NCBI GenBank assembly: GCA_002011615.1
Contig: MTOH01000013.1
Coordinates: 18,772-82,771, forward strand
Direction: 5' to 3'
Length of the DNA: 64,000 nucleotides
Source of the DNA: Candidatus Hydrothermus pacificus
GTDB taxonomy: Bacteria; Hydrothermota; Hydrothermia; Hydrothermales; Hydrothermaceae
Shown: one piece after another, positions 55,036-64,000 of the stretch
How the letters are laid out: every line of letters starts with the position of its first letter
Position numbering within the stretch: position 1 is the first letter of the stretch
The notes under the pieces: model-generated
What the model was told of the DNA's origin: nothing
The model's input: the letters and a program-made list of their open reading frames with translations, nothing else
The model's database searches: none
Position numbers and translations under genes: made by a program

Positions 55036-55267
55036 AAAGAGTTAATTATAAAGATTTATATAAGTGAAATTAAAATAAATAATTTGGAACTATTCAAAAA
55101 TTAGTTGACATGAAATTATTGTAAGAGGGAATTGTATGAATGTTTTTAAAATGTGTAAATAAGACTTTATTGGATTTGAAAGGCAGAGCATTTATGCTTT
55201 TGATAATTTATTTACTGTGCCTGTCCTGAATATGTTAATATATATTAATAAGGATACTTTTTGAAAG

Positions 55268-55831
55268 TTATTGTGGAATAAAGAATCTGAAAACTCCTGC
55301 GCCCATCAGAACCCACAGAATTTCAAGAGGCAGTCTTCCAAGTAGAAGGGATATTAAGAAATCTCTGTTCCTTACCCCTATTATACCTGCAAAATAGCAT
55401 AAAAGGTCCTTTGGGATTCCCGGTAAAGGCAGTATAAATAAAAACACAAACCATAATATACTTTTTTCAGCAATTTTTTCTCTATATTTATCAAATTTTT
55501 TAATTTTTTCGATCTCAAAAATTCTTTTTTCGCCAAGTTTTCCCAGAAAAAATCCCGTGAACGAACCCAGAAAATTGCCCACTATTGCCATAAAACTTCC
55601 CCAGTAAATTCCGTATAAAAATCCCATTAAAAAGGGAAAAACCTGACCCGGGATAGGAGCAGCAATTACCTGAAATGAATGAAGTAAAACGAGTATCAAA
55701 GGAGCAAAAATACCTGTTTTTGAAACTATTTCAAGAATATGAGACTTGTTGTAGGGATAGAGCAGGTATCCTATGTAAATTAAAAATCCGATAAAAACAA
55801 AAACAAAAATAGCGGTTAAAACTTTTCTCAA
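55268..55831 (-). CDS. VTT/DedA (TVP38/TMEM64) family membrane protein
   Basis: VFPFLMGFLYGIYWGSFMAIVGNFLGSFTGFFLGK; LPLPGIPKDLLCYFAG; TTG start. Confidence 0.85.
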   Translation of the reverse strand: MRKVLTAIFVFVFIGFLIYIGYLLYPYNKSHILEIVSKTGIFAPLILVLLHSFQVIAAPIPGQVFPFLMGFLYGIYWGSFMAIVGNFLGSFTGFFLGKLGEKRIFEIEKIKKFDKYREKIAEKSILWFVFLFILPLPGIPKDLLCYFAGIIGVRNRDFLISLLLGRLPLEILWVLMGAGVFRFFIPQ

Positions 55832-55964
55832 AGTGTATTTATTATAATGTTATACGGAAATGATACTGAATAAGGAGTGAGTAATATTTTATATAATTAA
55901 TCTGATAGATGTATTTTATAACTTATGCTGATATTTTTTTATTCTATCTTCTTTTGCCTTTTTC

Positions 55965-55994
55965 TTGATTTAGAGAATTTTTTTACTTTATATT
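55965..55994 (+). promoter_or_regulatory. Leaderless-type promoter
   Basis: TTGATT 55965-55970, N18, TATATT 55989-55994, ATG at 56004. Confidence 0.5.
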
Positions 55995-56003
55995 AATTTC
56001 TTC

Positions 56004-57155
56004 ATGATAGAAATAAGAGAAGTTCAGGATAAAAATGATTTAAAAAAATTTATAGAAATGCCCTATAAAATTTATAAAAAATATAACTTTGTTCCTCTTT
56101 TAAAAGTAATGGAAATGGATAGTTTAAATCCTGACGGGAAAAACCCTGTTTTTAAAAAAATGGACTTTTCCTATTTTATTGCATATAAAAATGGAGAACC
56201 TGTTGGTAGAATAACTACCTATACCGCGACACACCCTGTTGTGGGAATTGATTTGAGTAAAACAGGTTTTTTTGGGTATTTTGATTGTATAAATGACTTT
56301 GATGTGGCACAAAAACTTCTTGAAAAAGCTGAGGAGTTTTTAAAAAGGAGAGGTAGAAAAGAGATTGTAGGTCCCGCAAGTTTTGCCTACGATGGGTTAT
56401 GGGGTATTCAGATTGATGGGTTTGACAGAATGCAGATGATAATGATTCCTTTTCATCCTCCCTATTACAAGGACCTGATTAAAAGATGTGGATTTAGAAA
56501 AAAAATAGATTTTTTTGCATGGCATTTTGATTTAGAAAATGCACCACTGGAAAGAATCAATAAGGCCAAAAAAATAGAAAAAATAATAAATTCAAAGGGT
56601 AAACTTTTGATAAGACCTGCTAATATGAGGAATTTGCAAGAAGAAATGGATATAGTAAAAAGGATATACAATAAAGCGTGGGAGGATAACTGGGGAACTG
56701 TTCTGCTTGATGATGATGATATTGAGCATATTAAGAATGAATTAAAACCTGTTTTAATCCCGGATGCAATTCAGATTGCGGAGTTTAATGATGAACCTGT
56801 TGGAATTGCTGTTGGAATCCCGAATATTTTTGAGGCAATAAGGGATATGAATGGAAAGTTGAACCCATTGAATATAATAAGACTGCTTTACAGACTCGGT
56901 AAAATACCTTTTCCAACATTGCCGCGGCTTAAGACAGGGAGACTTTTGATTCTCGGGGTCCTTGAGAAATACAGGGAAGGGGTGGGTGTTATACTTGCCA
57001 CAAGAGTTATAGAGGTGGGTAGAAAACTGGGGTATAAGCAGGCAGAAGGCTCTTTAACCCTTGAAAATAATTATGCAATAAACAATTTAATTAAAAGGCT
57101 TGGTGGTAATCCTTACAAAAGATTCAGGGTCTACTCCAAAGAACTCAGGCGATAA
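56004..57155 (+). CDS. GNAT-fold acetyltransferase-like protein
   Basis: IREVQDKNDLKKFIEMPYKIYKKYNFVPLL...FAYDGLWGIQIDGFDRMQMIMIPFHPPYY; C-terminal GNAT-like core. Confidence 0.7.
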   Translation: MIEIREVQDKNDLKKFIEMPYKIYKKYNFVPLLKVMEMDSLNPDGKNPVFKKMDFSYFIAYKNGEPVGRITTYTATHPVVGIDLSKTGFFGYFDCINDFDVAQKLLEKAEEFLKRRGRKEIVGPASFAYDGLWGIQIDGFDRMQMIMIPFHPPYYKDLIKRCGFRKKIDFFAWHFDLENAPLERINKAKKIEKIINSKGKLLIRPANMRNLQEEMDIVKRIYNKAWEDNWGTVLLDDDDIEHIKNELKPVLIPDAIQIAEFNDEPVGIAVGIPNIFEAIRDMNGKLNPLNIIRLLYRLGKIPFPTLPRLKTGRLLILGVLEKYREGVGVILATRVIEVGRKLGYKQAEGSLTLENNYAINNLIKRLGGNPYKRFRVYSKELRR

Positions 57156-58357
57156 TCAAGCAGGTCTTTTATTATGTCCTTTAAATCGTGTTTAACTTTA
57201 AACCCCATATTTTTTATTCTGGTATTATCACACAAAAGTACAGGAATGTCGGTTGGTCTGAATTTTTCATGGGCAAACTTGATTTTTATATTTTTTTGGT
57301 GAGTTTTAACAATTATTTTTTCATCTTCTATACCAAAATTTATTTCTTCATCTAATATTAGTTTATCAATCTTAAAGGCTTTAAATTTAAAATCCCCAAT
57401 TTCGATCTCCTCTGGCTCAAGAGGTTTTTCAACTTTTTTCTCAGGGTATTTTTCACTCTGGATTTCAAGAGTTTCAAAACCTGCACATTCTAATGAAAGA
57501 AGAATAAAAGACAGCACAGAATTAGTCTTCCCTGAACCAATGTTATAAATGTTTCCCTCTTTACCTTTTTCAGCAATTAACAGGTATCCTTTTATAATAT
57601 CCTTCACATGAGACCAGTCTCTCATTGCAATAATATTACCCACTTTTACTTCATCTGTAATACCTTTTTTGATGTCTACTATCTGTTCTATAATATCGGT
57701 ACTTACGAATCCTTTGCCCCTTCCCGGACCTTCATGGTTAAAAGCTCTTGAAACAATCCCTTTTATTTCTGAAAATGTTGAATATTGCCTTGTTAAAAAA
57801 TCACCATAAATCTTTGTAAGTGCATAAGGAGATAAAGGCCTTAGAGGATTGTCTTCATTTACAGGGAGTTCTGGTATTTTAAGGGGAGAGGGAGTTACCT
57901 TACCGTATTTATTTTTTAAGTTTTGATATTGTTTTTGTGAAAAGATAACTGTTCCGTATTCATCAGAAGAGCCTGCGAAGATAAAGGTGCATGGTATTGA
58001 GTGTTGCTTTAACCCATCGAGTAGGTTTAATGTCCCGATGCAATTCACTTCAAGAAAACCATAGGGGTCTTCAAAGGATTTTCTAACAGATGATTTTGCG
58101 GCAAGATGAAATATGAAATCAGGTTTTATTTGCCTGAACGTTCTGAAAACAAAGTCCTTTTCTGTCAGATTACCTTCAAAAATCTTTATGTTTTTAAATA
58201 TATGTTTTAAAGGGTGTCTTTTTACCTCGCCTGGCAGGTCAATCCCGTAAACTTCTGAACCCAGATTTAACAGTTTTTCCGCAAGATATGGGGCAACGAA
58301 TCCTTTTATACCTGTTATAAGGACTTTTTTATTATTCCATATATTATTCAACTGCAT
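57131..58357 (-). CDS. NAD-dependent epimerase/dehydratase (GDP-mannose 4,6-dehydratase-like SDR)
   Basis: VLITGIKGFVAPYLAEKLL, FHLAAKSSVRKSFEDP, SPYALTKIYGDFL (YxxxK). Confidence 0.85.
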   Translation of the reverse strand: MQLNNIWNNKKVLITGIKGFVAPYLAEKLLNLGSEVYGIDLPGEVKRHPLKHIFKNIKIFEGNLTEKDFVFRTFRQIKPDFIFHLAAKSSVRKSFEDPYGFLEVNCIGTLNLLDGLKQHSIPCTFIFAGSSDEYGTVIFSQKQYQNLKNKYGKVTPSPLKIPELPVNEDNPLRPLSPYALTKIYGDFLTRQYSTFSEIKGIVSRAFNHEGPGRGKGFVSTDIIEQIVDIKKGITDEVKVGNIIAMRDWSHVKDIIKGYLLIAEKGKEGNIYNIGSGKTNSVLSFILLSLECAGFETLEIQSEKYPEKKVEKPLEPEEIEIGDFKFKAFKIDKLILDEEINFGIEDEKIIVKTHQKNIKIKFAHEKFRPTDIPVLLCDNTRIKNMGFKVKHDLKDIIKDLLDYRLSSLE

Positions 58358-59519
58358 CTATGTCAGTGAGTTTTTTACCCACTATAAGTGTATGAATTTC
58401 ATAGGTTCCCTCATAAGTGTGCACACTTTCAAGATTTGCAGAGTGCCTCATTGACTGGTATTCGGTTGTTATGCCATAGGCTCCGAGTATCTCCCTTGCT
58501 GTTCTTGCAATTTCAAGAGCCACTCTCGTATTATTTCTTTTAACAAGAGAAACATGATAGTGTTTTGATTTCCCTTTTTCTTTAAGTCTTCCTAAATGCA
58601 GGCATAAAAGTTCTGCTTTAATAATATCTTCAAACATATCAACAAGTTTTTTCTGGGTTAGCTGGAATGAGGCAATCGGTTTTTTAAACTGGATTCTCTC
58701 TTTTGAGTGATTTAGAGCTTCTTCAAAGCAGGCCCATGCAGAACCCACACAGCCCCATGTGATTCCATATCTTGCTTCATTTAAAGGCATCAAACAACTT
58801 TTAAAACCCACTGTATCAGGTAATCTATATGAATCATCAATTTCTACATCCTCCATAATTAACTCAGATGTATCAGATGCTCTCATTGATATTTTTGTCT
58901 TTATTTCATTTGATGAGAATCCTTTAATTCCTTTTTCAAGAATAAAACCGTGAAAGTTTTTTTCTTCGTCCTTTGCCCATACTATAGCAATATCGGCAAG
59001 TGAGCCATTTGTTATCCACATCTTTGTCCCATTTAATATCCATTTGCTCCCTTTTTTAATTGCTTTTGTTTCCATTGAAAATGGGTCGCTTCCAGCATTT
59101 GGCTCTGTAAGTCCATAACAGCCTATGAGTTTGCCCTTTACCATTTCAGGTAAATATTTGTTTTTTTGTTCCTCTGAACCAAAGGTATATATTGAGTACA
59201 TTGCCAGAGAGTTATGAACAGAGCAAAAACTTCTTATTCCGGAGTCTCCATATTCAAGTTCTTCCATTATCAGTCCGTAAGACACAGGTCCGAGCCCCAG
59301 GCCACCGTATTTTTCAGGTAATGTTATTCCAAACAGTCCGAGTTTGGCCATCTCGGGTATAAGATGTTTTGGAAATTCCCCTTTAAGCCACCATTCTCCT
59401 ATATAGGGTAATATTTTATCCTTTACAAATTCCCTGACCGTATTTCTCAACATTTTCTCTTCCTGGGTGTAATAATCTTCAATCCCATAAAAATTTCTCA
59501 ATTCATGAATTTCTGCCAT
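58344..59519 (-). CDS. Acyl-CoA dehydrogenase, glutaryl-CoA dehydrogenase-like
   Basis: GCYGLTEPNAGSDP, GTKMWITNGSLAD, MRHSANLESVHTYEGTYEIHTLIVGK. Start MAEIHE at 59519 after GGAGG. Confidence 0.93.
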   Translation of the reverse strand: MAEIHELRNFYGIEDYYTQEEKMLRNTVREFVKDKILPYIGEWWLKGEFPKHLIPEMAKLGLFGITLPEKYGGLGLGPVSYGLIMEELEYGDSGIRSFCSVHNSLAMYSIYTFGSEEQKNKYLPEMVKGKLIGCYGLTEPNAGSDPFSMETKAIKKGSKWILNGTKMWITNGSLADIAIVWAKDEEKNFHGFILEKGIKGFSSNEIKTKISMRASDTSELIMEDVEIDDSYRLPDTVGFKSCLMPLNEARYGITWGCVGSAWACFEEALNHSKERIQFKKPIASFQLTQKKLVDMFEDIIKAELLCLHLGRLKEKGKSKHYHVSLVKRNNTRVALEIARTAREILGAYGITTEYQSMRHSANLESVHTYEGTYEIHTLIVGKKLTDIDAVE

Positions 59520-59529
59520 TTTGCCTCCT

Positions 59530-60552
59530 TTACACAAAAGCAAATTTAGGCAAACTTAAAACAATGAGTGATAAATTTACCCTCCTTTTAATTGCATCTT
59601 CCAGTTCAAGAATCTGATAAAACCTTTTTTCTATTTCTTGCCTGCTCAATTTATCCTTATATCTTGCATAGAAAGGTAGCATTTCCTGAAATACTATACC
59701 CTCCTGTACACCTGATTTTATATACAGAAGGTCTTTAAGCATAAACTGTATTATGCCACACATAAGCACCAGCTGGTCCCTTGTTATTTCGCCTCTCAAT
59801 ATATTATAGGGATTCTTCCCTCTAACGAGTATTTGCAGAATCTTTTTCTTTAATTCCTCTATATTCCATGAAATCATAGATTTTGCCTTTCCTATGCTTC
59901 CAGCGGATAAATTATATAAATATTCTATGTTATAACCTTTTGGAAAACTGTATTTTGAGAAATCTTCAAAAGAAAGGGATGAAAAAATCACCTTATGGGT
60001 TCTTGACCTTATTGTAGGCAGGACAAGCTCTGGATGGGATGAGATGAGTATAAAGGTTATGTAGGGTGGTGGTTCTTCAAGAGTTTTTAAGAACGCATTC
60101 TGAGTTTCTCTTCCCATGAGGTCCGCATCAAGAAACAGGTAGAATATTCTGTCTCTTTCATGAGGTGGGTAAATTATTTCCTCTTTCAAATTTCTAATCT
60201 GTTCTATTTTAATACTTGAGTTTCTTGAAAATGATTCCCCTCTTAAATTTTCAGGAGATATACTTCCAGAATTTATTTCTTCAACAATCTTTTTTTCTAT
60301 ATCCGCTGGTAAGACAAGCCTGAATCCCGGAAAATTAAAATGATTCATCCTCAAACAATAGGTGCATTTCTCACAGGGTTTTTCATCGCCTTCACAGAAA
60401 TATATTTTCACAAATTCAAAGGCACAGGTGGCTTTTCCAACACCTTCAGGACCTGCAAATAGTATGGAGGAGGGGAGTGTCTCGGAATTTAAAAGACGTT
60501 TTAAATATTCTTTAACATTTAGATGACCCAGGGTCCTTTTGAATTTTATCAA
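59530..60552 (-). CDS. holB: DNA polymerase III delta'-like subunit
   Basis: [60 protein letters not shown]. Confidence 0.85.
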   Translation of the reverse strand: MIKFKRTLGHLNVKEYLKRLLNSETLPSSILFAGPEGVGKATCAFEFVKIYFCEGDEKPCEKCTYCLRMNHFNFPGFRLVLPADIEKKIVEEINSGSISPENLRGESFSRNSSIKIEQIRNLKEEIIYPPHERDRIFYLFLDADLMGRETQNAFLKTLEEPPPYITFILISSHPELVLPTIRSRTHKVIFSSLSFEDFSKYSFPKGYNIEYLYNLSAGSIGKAKSMISWNIEELKKKILQILVRGKNPYNILRGEITRDQLVLMCGIIQFMLKDLLYIKSGVQEGIVFQEMLPFYARYKDKLSRQEIEKRFYQILELEDAIKRRVNLSLIVLSLPKFAFV

Positions 60553-60926
60553 AATTCAAGTCCCCCTTCCCTTGTACCCTCAGCAACAGCTTTTATCCTT
60601 CCATGATATTTATAACCCGCTCTGTCAAAGGTGACTTTTGTAATTCCCAGTTTTTTGGCTCTTTCAGCCAGTAGTTTGCCTACTTCTTTTGCTTTTGAAA
60701 TTTTACCCTTGGAATTCTTTATTTTTTCCTGTATTTCCGGGGAAAGGGTTGATGCACCTGTAAGCACCTTGCAGGAACCTATGGGTGGGTCAATTACAAT
60801 TTGGGCATAAATATGTTTGATAGATTTATAAATACACAGTCTCGGTCTTTCAGGAGAACCCGAAACCTTTTTCCTTACTCTCATATGCCTTCTTTTTCTT
60901 CTTTTTATCTTTTCAGTTCTTTTCAT
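60549..60926 (-). CDS. rplR: 50S ribosomal protein L18
   Basis: [61 protein letters not shown]. Confidence 0.97.
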   Translation of the reverse strand: MKRTEKIKRRKRRHMRVRKKVSGSPERPRLCIYKSIKHIYAQIVIDPPIGSCKVLTGASTLSPEIQEKIKNSKGKISKAKEVGKLLAERAKKLGITKVTFDRAGYKYHGRIKAVAEGTREGGLEF

Positions 60927-60927
60927 A

Positions 60928-61479
60928 TTATGCAGCCCCTTTACCAGCAGCAGCTTTACCAGGCTTTAATTTTATTCTTTCACCTTCATATCTTAGCCCT
61001 TTTCCTTTATAAGAATCAGGCTCTCTCACTCTTCTCAATTCTGCAGCAACCTGTCCAACTTTCTGTTTATCAATACCTTCCACAATTATTTTGTTGTTTC
61101 CTTCCACTTTTATTGTAATACCTTCAGGAGGAGTGTACTCAACAGGATGGGAATAACCTACATTTAAAATTAATTTATTACCCTGCATGCTTGCTTTATA
61201 ACCTGTGCCTTCTACTATTAATGTTTTTTTATAACCCTGAGTTACGCCTATGACCATGTTGTTTATTATTTGTCTTACTGTTCCGTGCAGAGAGCAGAAT
61301 ATTTTTTCGTCATTGGGTCTTTTTATCCATATTTGATTTTCTTTGACTTTAACATCCATCATTGGGTGAAATTCATAATTGAGAGTGCCTTTTGGTCCTT
61401 TAACTGTTACTGTATTTCCTTTTATTTCAACATTCACTCCACCCGGTATAGTGATGGGTTTTTTGCCTACCTTTGACAT
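60928..61479 (-). CDS. rplF: 50S ribosomal protein L6
   Basis: [41 protein letters not shown]. Confidence 0.97.
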   Translation of the reverse strand: MSKVGKKPITIPGGVNVEIKGNTVTVKGPKGTLNYEFHPMMDVKVKENQIWIKRPNDEKIFCSLHGTVRQIINNMVIGVTQGYKKTLIVEGTGYKASMQGNKLILNVGYSHPVEYTPPEGITIKVEGNNKIIVEGIDKQKVGQVAAELRRVREPDSYKGKGLRYEGERIKLKPGKAAAGKGAA

Positions 61480-61532
61480 TTTACCTCCCTATGTCTGAGC
61501 TTTTAAGATTTTGACTGTTACCTTGCAAATTG

Positions 61533-61928
61533 TTACCATACATAACATATAACCTCACCACCTGTTTTATTCCTGCGTGCCTCTCTGTCACTCATAAGCC
61601 CCTTAGAAGTTGAAATTATTGCTATACCAAGACCATTCATTACCCATGGGATTTCGTTCTTTGATACATAAACTCTCCTGCCCGGTTTGCTTATTCTTTT
61701 CAGCTCGCTAATTACATTTTTTCCCTCTTGAGAAATTTTAAACTTTATAACAATTTCTTTTTTTGGAATTTCTCCCTCTACGCTGTATTCTGAAATAAAA
61801 CCTTCTTTTTTGAGAATCTGAACCACACCTTCTTTCATCTTGGAGTGAGGTATTCTTACTTCTTTATATTCTGCCATTATTGCATTCTTAATTCTTGCAA
61901 GCATATCAGCAATAGGGTCTGTCATCAT
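61533..61928 (-). CDS. rpsH: 30S ribosomal protein S8
   Basis: MTDPIADMLARIKNAIMA; ISTSKGLMSDREARRNKTGGEVICYVW. Confidence 0.97.
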   Translation of the reverse strand: MMTDPIADMLARIKNAIMAEYKEVRIPHSKMKEGVVQILKKEGFISEYSVEGEIPKKEIVIKFKISQEGKNVISELKRISKPGRRVYVSKNEIPWVMNGLGIAIISTSKGLMSDREARRNKTGGEVICYVW

Positions 61929-61929
61929 T

Positions 61930-62118
61930 TTACCAGCTCGCCTTTTTTACACCGGGGATCTCACCCCTTAAAGCAAGTTCTCTGAAACAAATCCTGCAAA
62001 GTCCAAATTTCCTTAAATATCCTCTTGGTCTCCCGCATCTTTTGCACCTGTTTCTTTTTCTCACCTTAAACTTTGGTTCAACAGTGAAAGCTCTTAGAAA
62101 TTTTGCCTTTCTTGCCAA
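61930..62118 (-). CDS. rpsZ: 30S ribosomal protein S14 type Z (zinc form)
   Basis: [39 protein letters not shown]. Confidence 0.97.
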   Translation of the reverse strand: MARKAKFLRAFTVEPKFKVRKRNRCKRCGRPRGYLRKFGLCRICFRELALRGEIPGVKKASW

Positions 62119-62127
62119 TTTAACCTC

Positions 62128-62673
62128 CTATTTTCTTTTAAAAGGAAAACCAAGTTCTTCAAGGAGCCTTAAAGCTTCGTAATCAGTTTTTGCAGTTGTG
62201 ACAATCGCTATATCCATTCCAAAATGGACCTTTACTTTGTCTATATTCACTTCAGGGAACACCACATGTTCATCTATACCAAAATTGTAATTGCCTCTGC
62301 CATCAAAAGAGTCTCTTGGTAATCCTCTAAAATCTCTTGTTCTGGGGAGAGCAAAGGTTATAGTTTTGTCCAGGAAAGTGTAAGCCCTTTCTCCTCTTAG
62401 TGTTACTTTTACACCTATTGGCATACCTTTTCTCAATTTATAGCCAGCCACATGCTTTCTTGCTCTTCTTATTATAGGCCACTGACCTGTAATATTCGCA
62501 AGTTCCTTCTGAACAAGCTCTATTGATTTGGGGTCCTGAACTGCTTCACCATATCCAACATTCACCACGATTTTTTCAATTTTAGGTACCTCATAGGTGT
62601 TTCTGTATTTAAACTCCTTTTTTAACTTTTTTACAATCTCACTCTTATAATATTCTAAAAGTCTTGTAGCCAT
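62128..62673 (-). CDS. rplE: 50S ribosomal protein L5
   Basis: KIEKIVVNVGYGEAVQDPKSIE; LPRTRDFRGLPRDSFDGRGNYNFGIDEH. Confidence 0.97.
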   Translation of the reverse strand: MATRLLEYYKSEIVKKLKKEFKYRNTYEVPKIEKIVVNVGYGEAVQDPKSIELVQKELANITGQWPIIRRARKHVAGYKLRKGMPIGVKVTLRGERAYTFLDKTITFALPRTRDFRGLPRDSFDGRGNYNFGIDEHVVFPEVNIDKVKVHFGMDIAIVTTAKTDYEALRLLEELGFPFKRK

Positions 62674-62990
62674 TATGTTTCCACTGATTGATCACATTTT
62701 TTACAGTATCTTATTTTTCTTTCACCTTCTATTCTGAAACCAACTTTTGCCCTCTCTCCACAATTCGGGCATATAATTGCCACATTTGAAATATGTATCG
62801 GTGCTTCCTTATCCACAATTCCTGAGGGTTCCTGCGGACTTCTGAATCTTTCGTGCTTTTTTACAATATTCACCTTTTCAATCAAAACTTTGTTTTCTTC
62901 TGGAAAAACTTTTATTACTTTACCCATTTTCCCTTTTTCATCACCTGAAATAACTATTATCTGATCACCTTTTTTAATTTTTCTTGCCAT
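62673..62990 (-). CDS. rplX: 50S ribosomal protein L24 (zinc-ribbon form)
   Basis: KKGDQIIVISGDEKGKMGKVIKV; CPNCGERAKVGFRIEGERKIRYCKKC. Confidence 0.96.
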   Translation of the reverse strand: MARKIKKGDQIIVISGDEKGKMGKVIKVFPEENKVLIEKVNIVKKHERFRSPQEPSGIVDKEAPIHISNVAIICPNCGERAKVGFRIEGERKIRYCKKCDQSVET

Positions 62991-63358
62991 TATACCACCT
63001 CCGGGGCAAGGGAAACTATTCTCATAAATCTTTTGTCTCTCAGCTCCTTGGCAACAGGTCCGAAGACTCTTGTACCTCTTGGCTCACCTGCAGGACCTAT
63101 TATTACAGCAGCATTATCGTCAAATTTAATACTTGTGCCGTCTTTTCTTCTATATCCTTTTTTTGTTCTTACTATCACTGCTTTAACAATTTCGCCTTTT
63201 TTAATGGATGAGTTTGGCACAGCTTTTTTAACACTTGCAACAACAATATCACCCAGATAACCGTATCTTCTCCTACTACCTCCTGTAACTCTTATTACCA
63301 TTATTTCCTGAGCACCCGTGTTATCAGCCACTTTGAGCCTGGATTGCTGTTGTATCAT
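62990..63358 (-). CDS. rplN: 50S ribosomal protein L14
   Basis: [52 protein letters not shown]. Confidence 0.97.
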   Translation of the reverse strand: MIQQQSRLKVADNTGAQEIMVIRVTGGSRRRYGYLGDIVVASVKKAVPNSSIKKGEIVKAVIVRTKKGYRRKDGTSIKFDDNAAVIIGPAGEPRGTRVFGPVAKELRDKRFMRIVSLAPEVV

Positions 63359-63612
63359 GTCTTTTTCGCTTTTTTAACAACTTCCACCACTCTCCATCTC
63401 TTGAGTTTTGACAGGGGTCTTGTTTCCATTATCCTGACCACATCACCTATTTCGCATTCGTTCTTTTCATCATGGGCGTAATATTTTTTACCTATTCTGA
63501 CTTCTTTTTTGTATAAGGGATGCATAAAAATTCTTTGCACCTGCACAATCACGGTTTTTTGCATCCTGTTACTTAAAACAACACCAACCCTTTCCTTTCT
63601 TTTTCCTCTCAT
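63355..63612 (-). CDS. rpsQ: 30S ribosomal protein S17
   Basis: [69 protein letters not shown]. Confidence 0.97.
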   Translation of the reverse strand: MRGKRKERVGVVLSNRMQKTVIVQVQRIFMHPLYKKEVRIGKKYYAHDEKNECEIGDVVRIMETRPLSKLKRWRVVEVVKKAKKT

Positions 63613-63650
63613 TTCAAAATTCTCAATTTTAATTTAATTGAAGTTTTTTA

Positions 63651-63680
63651 ATTATAAATGTTTTGAAATTTTTAAGTCAA
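63651..63680 (-). promoter_or_regulatory. Promoter upstream of rpsQ
   Basis: Minus strand TTGACT-N18-TATAAT about 40 nt upstream of the rpsQ start. Confidence 0.65.
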
Positions 63681-64000
63681 ATAAGGTGTGCGATTCCATA
63701 ACATATTGAGCTTAAGTTTATTTAATTTATTGGTCATTTGCATTTCAAATGAGAAATATTATCATTTAATTTGAGAAGTCGGGGAGGGAAATGTTTTCAT
63801 TTTCTTTAAGAAATTTGGCAAATTTAAAAGATGCGAAAATAAGTAAAAATATTGATAGAGTAGATATACAGGCATCAGAAAAACATAACATTTGTTTATT
63901 CAAATTTTTCTTTTATTTCATATTGCAACATTTTAGATTTTAGCCATTAAGAGCATATTTAAAATAAGTTTCATCTAAACAGTTTTAATTGAATTGGATT

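Noticed and set aside
55040-55267. Possible ncRNA or decayed gene between the patatin and DedA genes
   Set aside because: Contains a TTGACA but no convincing -10, hairpin or reading frame.

Overview
AT-rich bacterial chromosomal window, densely coding and mostly housekeeping. The lineage is unresolved. It looks Gram-negative-like (beta-barrel-like proteins, an LolA-like protein, T9SS-like C-terminal tails), and a poorly characterised candidate phylum is plausible but not shown. Main blocks: (1) type IV pilus region with two paralogous prepilins flanking an ABC ATPase/permease/TPR set that resembles Myxococcus pilGHI, then two tandem pilB-like ATPases, pilT, a divergent class III cyclase-like protein and a GGDEF protein; (2) ligA-nadM; (3) small nucleotidyltransferase/HTH and VapBC-like modules; (4) a Clp ATPase with ClpB-like and ClpC-like features; (5) a long minus-strand operon with propionyl/methylmalonyl-CoA genes, purA, tilS, hpt and ftsH; (6) an unusual three-gene module (substrate-binding-like protein plus two HATPase proteins without an obvious phosphoacceptor His); (7) uvrB and a one-cysteine peroxiredoxin; (8) OMP, LolA-like and FtsX/ABC export genes with a nucleotidyltransferase cassette between them; (9) ksgA and a TrmI-like gene; (10) a truncated spc ribosomal protein block (S17-L18) continuing directly into holB, an acyl-CoA dehydrogenase and an SDR gene. 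The most useful oddities are two genes cut by a single in-frame stop (TAG at 20251, TGA at 46187), a CDS stop codon inside a tRNA gene, a recurring leaderless promoter layout (-10 box 6-13 nt from ATG), the HATPase module, and the rearranged ribosomal operon. All family calls were made by eye from the sequence. No searches were run.
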